DNA of 64,000 bases from Diadema setosum. Taxonomy: Eukaryota > Echinodermata > Echinoidea > Diadematoida > Diadematidae. Below, piece by piece: positions 58,256 to 64,000 of the stretch (within the stretch, counting starts at the first letter, position 1; the number at the start of each line of letters is the position of its first letter). A model generated the notes under the pieces. That model made no database searches. It saw only the letters and a program-made list of their open reading frames with translations, and had not been told where the DNA came from. The translations under genes were made by a program, and so were the position numbers. The stretch is from NCBI RefSeq assembly GCF_964275005.1, contig NC_092688.1, forward strand, positions 23,303,440-23,367,439, in the 5' to 3' direction.

Positions 58256-59927
58256 GTAACGGTTTTGATGCGCGCATGATGCTACGTTTCTTTCACTGTA
58301 TTTTATCACTCGTCATTTACACTGGTAAATGTTGTGGTAAGTTGTTATAGATCTAGCTAGAGATAAGAGCTTTAACAACATATTGCGTTTATGATATTTT
58401 TTGAGGGCTTGTACGGGTTAGTTGTCATCTAAACGTGCGTGACATCAAATTTATGCTATTCGGAGAGTGGTCTTTCTTATCGTCGAAAACAAGTGGATAA
58501 CTTTTTAAATCTTACCCTCTTCATTTAGAGTCGTTCAAGGATGACCACCTGTTAAAAATTTTGTAATGATTGAAAAATCCAAGAAATATCACAACTTGTT
58601 TGTTTGTTTGTTTGTTTTTTTGATTCTACGAGTTGTCATCGGCGTCCATTCCCCAGTGCCTTCCGATTTTTTTGTTCTAGGTTATAACGTCACACCAACA
58701 ACATAAGCCTCCATTTGTCGACCTAGATACCGTTTATGCCGACACATTACATCGACAGGAAGAACTTTTGATTGTATGTTATGAATTGAATTCATGATTA
58801 TTTCAACGAGGGCAGGAAGTTAAGTAATTCATGAAAAATATATCCAAAGGTCAATCTATGCTAGGTTAGCGGTTTTTAACCCTTAGTATACCAGCAGGGA
58901 CTTTGGACATTGTTTACAACGAAATGGTGTTTTTTGCTCCAGTTGGAACTTAAAGCAACACAAATGATTACAGAAATCCACGAAATATATTCCTTGAGGG
59001 ACTCTATCAGGCATAGTTATTGTAACAGCAGAGAGTTTGCGGTTTGGCTTGTGTGTGTGTGTGTGTGTGTGTGTAGACCTGAAATTTTCTATTCGGGGCA
59101 AAGAATGGGTGTAAGAAAGCTAGAACGGTATGAGAGAAACCGAGAAAGAGAAAAGAGAGAGAAATAAAAAGTGAAAGAAAAATGGAGGAAATAAGGGGAA
59201 TGAGAAAATAACATTACTCGAAATGAAGACGGTATTTTTTTGTCAGTTCTTTAAAGAACTGAGTGAAGATCTAAAATAACAATATATCAGAAAGGCAGAG
59301 TAGGATAGAAGAGAAGAGAGAGAGAGAGAGAGAGAAGAAGTAAGTAGAAGTAACCAGTGATGAAGGACTGGAGATTATCCTTTCTTGAGGAGCTCTGAAA
59401 AGGGCTCTGAAACCGAAGTGAAAGTATGCAGACAGAGAGATTTGTTGTATACATTCTCTCTCCCACCACAGTGTTCGACCTTTTCTATCATTCTTCTTCA
59501 AAACAGAACATTTCAGGTGTACACACAAAGTGAACTGCGAAAGCTTTAAAACCGAAGAAGAGAGAGAGAGAGATTATCCCGGATGATTACATGATTTTGT
59601 CCTTCTCGAAGTATTAAGTGCTAAACTTTTGAGGCTTCCGATTGTGAACTAAAAAGTAGTCAGACCAAGGGGATATCTAAGGTGGCAAAGTCTCAAGTTT
59701 TTTTTTTTTTTAATAAAATGTCACCCTATCCTCACCCTTTTAATTACCACTAATAAATTACTAGCTATACACGTACTTACGGATATCTCCTAAAAAGACC
59801 CCAATTGTTTCAGCTTGAAAATGACTGGTTACTATAGTGAAACCTGCGAGTTTAAGAACTAAACTTATGTCATGTCGAATCAAGGTATGATGTTCAGAAC
59901 GCAGACCTTGCATGTATTGTAATAATG
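58256..59927. other. Non-coding stretch
   Basis: It holds a (GTTT)n run near 58598-58620, a (GT)n run (59050-59074) and several (GA)n runs (about 59120-59165, 59315-59335 and 59559-59573), plus a poly-T near 59697-59711. No gene is recognised. Confidence 0.7.
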
Positions 59928-60340
59928 TCAATTCAATTTAATTCAATTCAATTCAGTTCAATTCATTTATTTTCATTCTTCTTTTTTTCCAACAAAACAT
60001 AACACATAATAAATCTGGAATTGCATCATAAACATAAACATTCGACTTTGCAAAAGATAAATGATACAGATAAACAAAAGAATGCATACTGGCAAAAAGT
60101 ACATACATTATATATTATTTCAAAATGAATTGATTTACATGAATATCTCTTTCTTGTTTCGAAAGAAGAGCTGTCAATACGTATGAGGCTTGGTATATAT
60201 ATAAATGTATATAAACATGTTGAGAATTCACGTATTGGCTCCACGAAGAAATGAGAAATAAACTGGTAATGCAAGACAAGACTCCTGAAGAAGGCGGAGG
60301 CTGCTGAAAATTTGAGTCGAATAAAATCATTCTTTATTGG
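59928..60340 (-). mobile_element. Possible LINE 3' end with (TTGAA)n tail
   Basis: On the minus strand the segment ends in GAAAATAAATGAATTGAACT and then (GAATT)n, a terminus like those of CR1/L2-type elements. It carries AT-rich, UTR-like sequence but no recognisable protein. It is assigned by its tail only. Confidence 0.35.
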
Positions 60341-60365
60341 CAAAAATGTATTACCAGTTTATTTC

Positions 60366-60408
<43 letters not shown>
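60249..60408. repeat. Inverted repeat followed by (TA)n
   Basis: GAGAAATAAACTGGTAATGC near 60249 and GTATTACCAGTTTATTTCTTC near 60348 are inverted copies enclosing about 80 bases that contain GACTCCTGAAGAAGGCGGAG and later TTTGAGTC. A TA run of 40 bases (60369-60408) follows directly. Confidence 0.8.
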
Positions 60409-60411
<3 letters not shown>

Positions 60412-61079
60412 TTTACGTTGGCATGGCTGGTACGAGATTTTTTTATTGCCATGATTGACGCGGTTTTTTCAGTCAGCAGACTTTTGCCACGAATCTTCCT
60501 TTGTCGTCCTGCGGGGAAAGCGGGCACCCATTAGCCGTGCTGCTCCCGTCCAATCACGTGTCATGAAGCAGTAATTTATGAATGCGACTACAAGCGCAGT
60601 ATGCTAACATGCTACCGTGTGCAGTTGGCTTGACCATTACTTTGTCTCCCCCTCCCCCCCTATATTTTTGCACGGAAAGCATTTTTAATGTGGTTTCGGG
60701 AAACTCGCATGTTAAGCTAATGTAATCAGATAGTCAGCAGTCACAACCTTTGATTATGTGTAAGCATAATCATAAGAATGTTCACTTTTTGATGGGAGGA
60801 TTTCTTTCGTTGATGCTGTGAATGAAAAAAAAAAAGAAACAATGTACAGGTTTCTGCATTAATGGTGTCTGATAGCTTGATTCGTTGACGTCATCATAAA
60901 GAGATTGTCGTCAAGAATTTTACCGAGTCTACAGATTGATTCGTTCACAAAAGTTACCATTGATATCGAAATCTCGTGCTTAGCAGTTGTCAAACAAAAT
61001 AAATAGTGGGTCCGCTTGAATGTTTTATTGGATCTTTAATAGCCCCTTTTCTATTAAAACAGTAACATTTCTCCAAATT

Positions 61080-61174
61080 CATGAAATTCTTCCGTCGAGA
61101 TGTTTTCATTGCAACTGATTGACAAATTGCCCTACTTCGACGTCGAAGTAGGGCAATTTGTCAATCAGTTGCAA
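61080..61174 (+). mobile_element. Copy B of the palindromic dispersed repeat (66-bp perfect palindrome)
   Basis: Bases 61109-61174 are a perfect palindrome centred on GACGTC: TTGCAACTGATTGACAAATT on the left is answered by AATTTGTCAATCAGTTGCAA on the right. The left flank (ATTCATGAAATTCTTCC, then GATGTTTTCA) matches the reverse of 4393-4507. No coding content. Confidence 0.92.
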
Positions 61175-61890
61175 AGTAACATTTCTGTATTACGTCTCCA
61201 TCCTTTAATTTGATGGGTTAAGAGAATCTCATCTTGATTAGTAATCTACATCATTTAAAAGTTGAGAATCGTTTCATTCCTGATTTGGCAAGAAATAGGT
61301 TACCAAACATGATGATTTTTTTTTTCAAAGCTTTGTGGTTGAATTTTATTGAATTAGATTAACTGAAACTACACTCGTCTTACACTCGAAGAGTGAACAA
61401 TTTCAGCACGTTTATTTTCATATTTCACTTGAAATCTTTACAAATGCTAACCCCCATCCCCCAAAAATACAAACGAGCAAGATACAAAATAATATAAGCT
61501 GGTCATGACTAGAAAGTGTGTAAGCATTATGAACATAAAAAGACAATTCTCTATGATATGTGAAATATAAATGAACCCTAAAGCAAAGTTTGTAATCGCT
61601 GGTTCCAGAAAAAAAAAATATACCAATGCAAATTTCCAGTGCAGATAGGACACAAAATACTCATGAAAACTATATGAAAGCTAAAATAGCAAGATACAAA
61701 GGGCAGAAGAAGTAAAAGTGAAGAGAAAGAAAAAGGATTAAAAGAAGAAAAAGAATAAGAACTGAGTGAAAAATAGCATATGTATGAATACACAAGAATA
61801 CGAACATATAACTAGAATCAAGTTCATAACGATTTCAACGTATGAGTACTAGTGTAGTGATTATATGGGAGCATAAACGCTAGAGACAGA
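61175..61890. other. Non-coding, AT-rich stretch
   Basis: No gene recognised. The part next to the LINE remnant on the right may be its 3' UTR. Confidence 0.6.
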
Positions 61891-61899
61891 TGTAAAGCA

Positions 61900-62640
61900 A
61901 GCGTACACTGCAATTTGATCCACCATGCATTGATTTGAGTTTTTGTTTGAAAACAAAGAGAGAAGAACACTTCTGTTTTCAAAGAAAAAATGATTCGTGT
62001 GACAATAAAAACCAGCTAGGTTACCTGAACGAATAACCCGTTCTTGTATTTTGAAAATTTTCTCAATGTGGGATTTTAATTCAGATAACAATTAAACGTG
62101 GAATATAATTTTTTCAAAATATGTTTGGGATTTGGGGAAAAAATTGAGTTTGTTTAAAATTCTAATATTTCTTGAAAGCATCTTAGATAAGATATCTATG
62201 TGTTATTCCCATGATAATTCATGGATAATTCAAGACCTAAAAATCCAGACGATTCAAACTTGAATTATACAGTCATTCTTCATTTTTATATCGCCTGGCA
62301 AATGAGTTACGAACTTACTAAATAACATATAAATGGTTTTGCTTACATTGAGAAACAACTTGTTTGCTTAAATCCACATTTAAACTGACTTTAATTCTCT
62401 GTTCACTACATCTAAAAAAAGAAGGCGTTGGGTTTCGATGTGAACACAGGATATTCGAATCATCGGCAAACAGAAGGAAGGACAAAACATCACACGAATT
62501 TTTGAAATCATTCATATAAAGAATAAACAAAGGCGGACCCATGCGAGATCCTTAAGGGACCCAGCAAGATAGCGTTTTCAAAGTGGAACTAAAACCGTTA
62601 ATACTGACAAACTGTTTCCTGTTGAGAATCACAAAAAAAA
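61900..62640 (-). mobile_element. Degraded LINE reverse transcriptase remnant
   Basis: Minus-strand fragments in order are ILNRKQFVSINGF, then MGPPLFILYMNDFKNSCDVL, SFLLFADDSN (the catalytic FADD motif), SKMLSRNIRILNKLN and KIQERVIRSGNLAGFYCHTN. They match, piece by piece, the copies at 63562-63933 (MNRKHYVSLNG, INDF, FADDSN) and 39911-40661 (SKILSRNIGILNKLK, RIQKRAIRIINHAGYFAHTN). Stops and frameshifts separate the pieces, so it is an old, inactive copy of the same or a very close family. Confidence 0.82.
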
Positions 62641-63364
62641 AAAAAATATGTTCGAGTATCTTGAAAATTGTGGTCTAATGAGAAATTGGACGATAATTAC
62701 TTTCATCTTCTTTAATAACTTTTTTTTTATATTAACTGGAACAAATTAAGCAATAGACACTATGGCAGTAACAATTAGGGACAAATTCAATATAAATAAT
62801 GTTCAGGGCGACAAAATTGCGGATATAATATTTTTCAGTAAGAACAATGCCGTCGTGTCCACCACTCTTTTTTTTTCTGATTTTAACTCGTGAACTACGT
62901 CCTTCACCTCCCTCGTATTCTTGTACGGGACCAAACGGTGTCGAGTGGGTTAATTAGAACCTTGCTTATACTAGTATGTGCGTGGTTGATGTGTGCAAAG
63001 TTATGAAACTTGTTTATTAAACAAAGATTGACATTAAGCCGAAGTAGCAGGGTATTGCATACCTATTTACGAGTAATGGCTGTCTAAAAATCTTTAAGAA
63101 GTCGGTCTGTATAATACAAATGTATCGGATCGCCATCACAGCCGTATGTACAATAACTGTTACCTGAGAAGATTTAGGCGCCGTGGCTATTATGTAACTG
63201 TTTTCAGCCATCTTTTTTTCTTTTTTTTTTGCTGGTATTACAGATTTATTCCACATCTTAAAGCGATATTTCATTCTACGAATATATGAGTACACATGAG
63301 TACACATATACATATGAGTACACATTATAACACACACAAAAAACACACAAACACACACTCACTT
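62641..63364. other. Spacer between two opposed LINE remnants
   Basis: AT-rich with T runs near 62719-62727 and 63211-63230 and a CACACA-rich end near 63320-63360. No gene is recognised; it may include decayed LINE sequence. Confidence 0.5.
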
Positions 63365-64000
63365 GTTTAAAAAAGGTGACAAATTAGACGTAAATAATTA
63401 CCGACCAATTTCTTTGTGAAGTGCATTGTCAAAACTTCTTGAAAAAATATTTATAAAAGAACTATTAATTTCTTTAAATTCAATTATACATTTTCGAATT
63501 CTCAGTTTGGATTTAGGGAGAAACATAGCACCACACATGCATTATTGACTTTTATAGAAAAGTGGCACGTGCTATTGATAAATCTTCTCATCTGATAGGT
63601 TTGTTCCTGGACTTCTCCAAGGCCTTCGACACCATCAATCATGATATTTTACTTAACAAATTACATCGTTATGGAGTGTGTGGGAAGGCCTTGGAGTGGT
63701 TCAGGAGCTACCTTATGAACAGGAAACACTATGTCTCTCTAAATGGTTGTAATTCACAAATGTTAAATATTAAATGTGGGGTGCCACAGGGAAGTTTATT
63801 AGGTCCACTGTTGTTTAATGTTTACATAAATGATTTTTGTAGATCATCAGATGTTCTTTCTTTCATTCTCTTTGCAGATGACTCAAATCTATTTTTTCAC
63901 ACAATATTCTTCTTACCCTTGTTAATACAATAAATTCAGAATTAGAAAATGTTGCCAAGTGGATAAAAGCAAATAAGTTATCTCTTAATCTTCAAAAAAC
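63365..64000 (+). mobile_element. LINE reverse transcriptase remnant, runs off window
   Basis: KKGDKLDVNNYRPISL at 63370-63417 ends at a premature TGA; the next part is shifted. From 63562 an open frame gives LFLDFSKAFDTINHDIL (motif A with its aspartate), CGVPQGSLLGPLLFNVYIND (motif B) and FADDSN (63871-63888, catalytic). Another frameshift near 63895-63905 precedes WIKANKLSLNLQKT at the right edge. The pieces belong to the same CR1/L2-like clade as the copies at 39908-41191 and 61900-62640. The element is inactive because of the stop and frameshifts. Confidence 0.9.

Noticed and set aside
60285..60325. Hammerhead ribozyme-like core CTGAAGA...GAAA
   Set aside because: The two core boxes are present, but helix II would have only about three pairs with a bulge, and the pairing GACTC/GAGTC joins the wrong strands for a hammerhead.

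Overview
The window is animal nuclear DNA: AT-rich, intron-dominated, full of simple repeats and transposon remnants, with one clearly recognisable split gene. That gene has a Cys-loop receptor fold and exon sizes typical of bilaterian nicotinic acetylcholine receptors. A long foldback element with about 15-bp repeats in its arms and several CR1/L2-like LINE remnants suggest a marine invertebrate deuterostome such as an echinoderm. The species cannot be fixed from the sequence alone.

Main gene (minus strand, about 55 kb). Six spliced exons of a nicotinic-receptor-like subunit can be assembled: 54936-55014 (start and signal peptide), 20900-21063, 6070-6114 (45 nt), 5293-5402 (110 nt), 1390-1603 (Cys-loop) and 14-368 (loop C with adjacent cysteines, M1, M2). 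All five junctions have GT/AG sites and compatible phases, giving 322 codons plus one base. The gene runs off the left edge before M3. It looks alpha-like by its Cys-Cys pair, but three of the five aromatic residues of the classical agonist site are replaced.

Introns. Intron 1 (21064-54935) and intron 2 (6115-20899) hold most of the window. They contain a TU-like foldback element (13.04-14.89 kb), another foldback (17.53-18.20 kb), several short inverted-repeat elements, a SINE-like tRNA-derived fragment (24.5 kb) and LINE remnants (10.36, 39.9 and 48.4 kb). At 39.75-42.03 kb a LINE copy and inverted-repeat elements sit inside an older repeat whose uninterrupted relative lies at 27.85-28.13 kb.

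Right end (55-64 kb). Upstream of the receptor start is a CpG-richer stretch. At 58168-58255 on the plus strand there is a plausible first coding exon with a signal peptide and a phase-1 donor, possibly a divergently transcribed neighbour. The end of the window carries two broken LINE reverse transcriptases of one related family in opposite orientations. I found no complete single-exon gene, rRNA, functional tRNA or CRISPR array. Most long open frames in the introns look like chance or repeat-derived.
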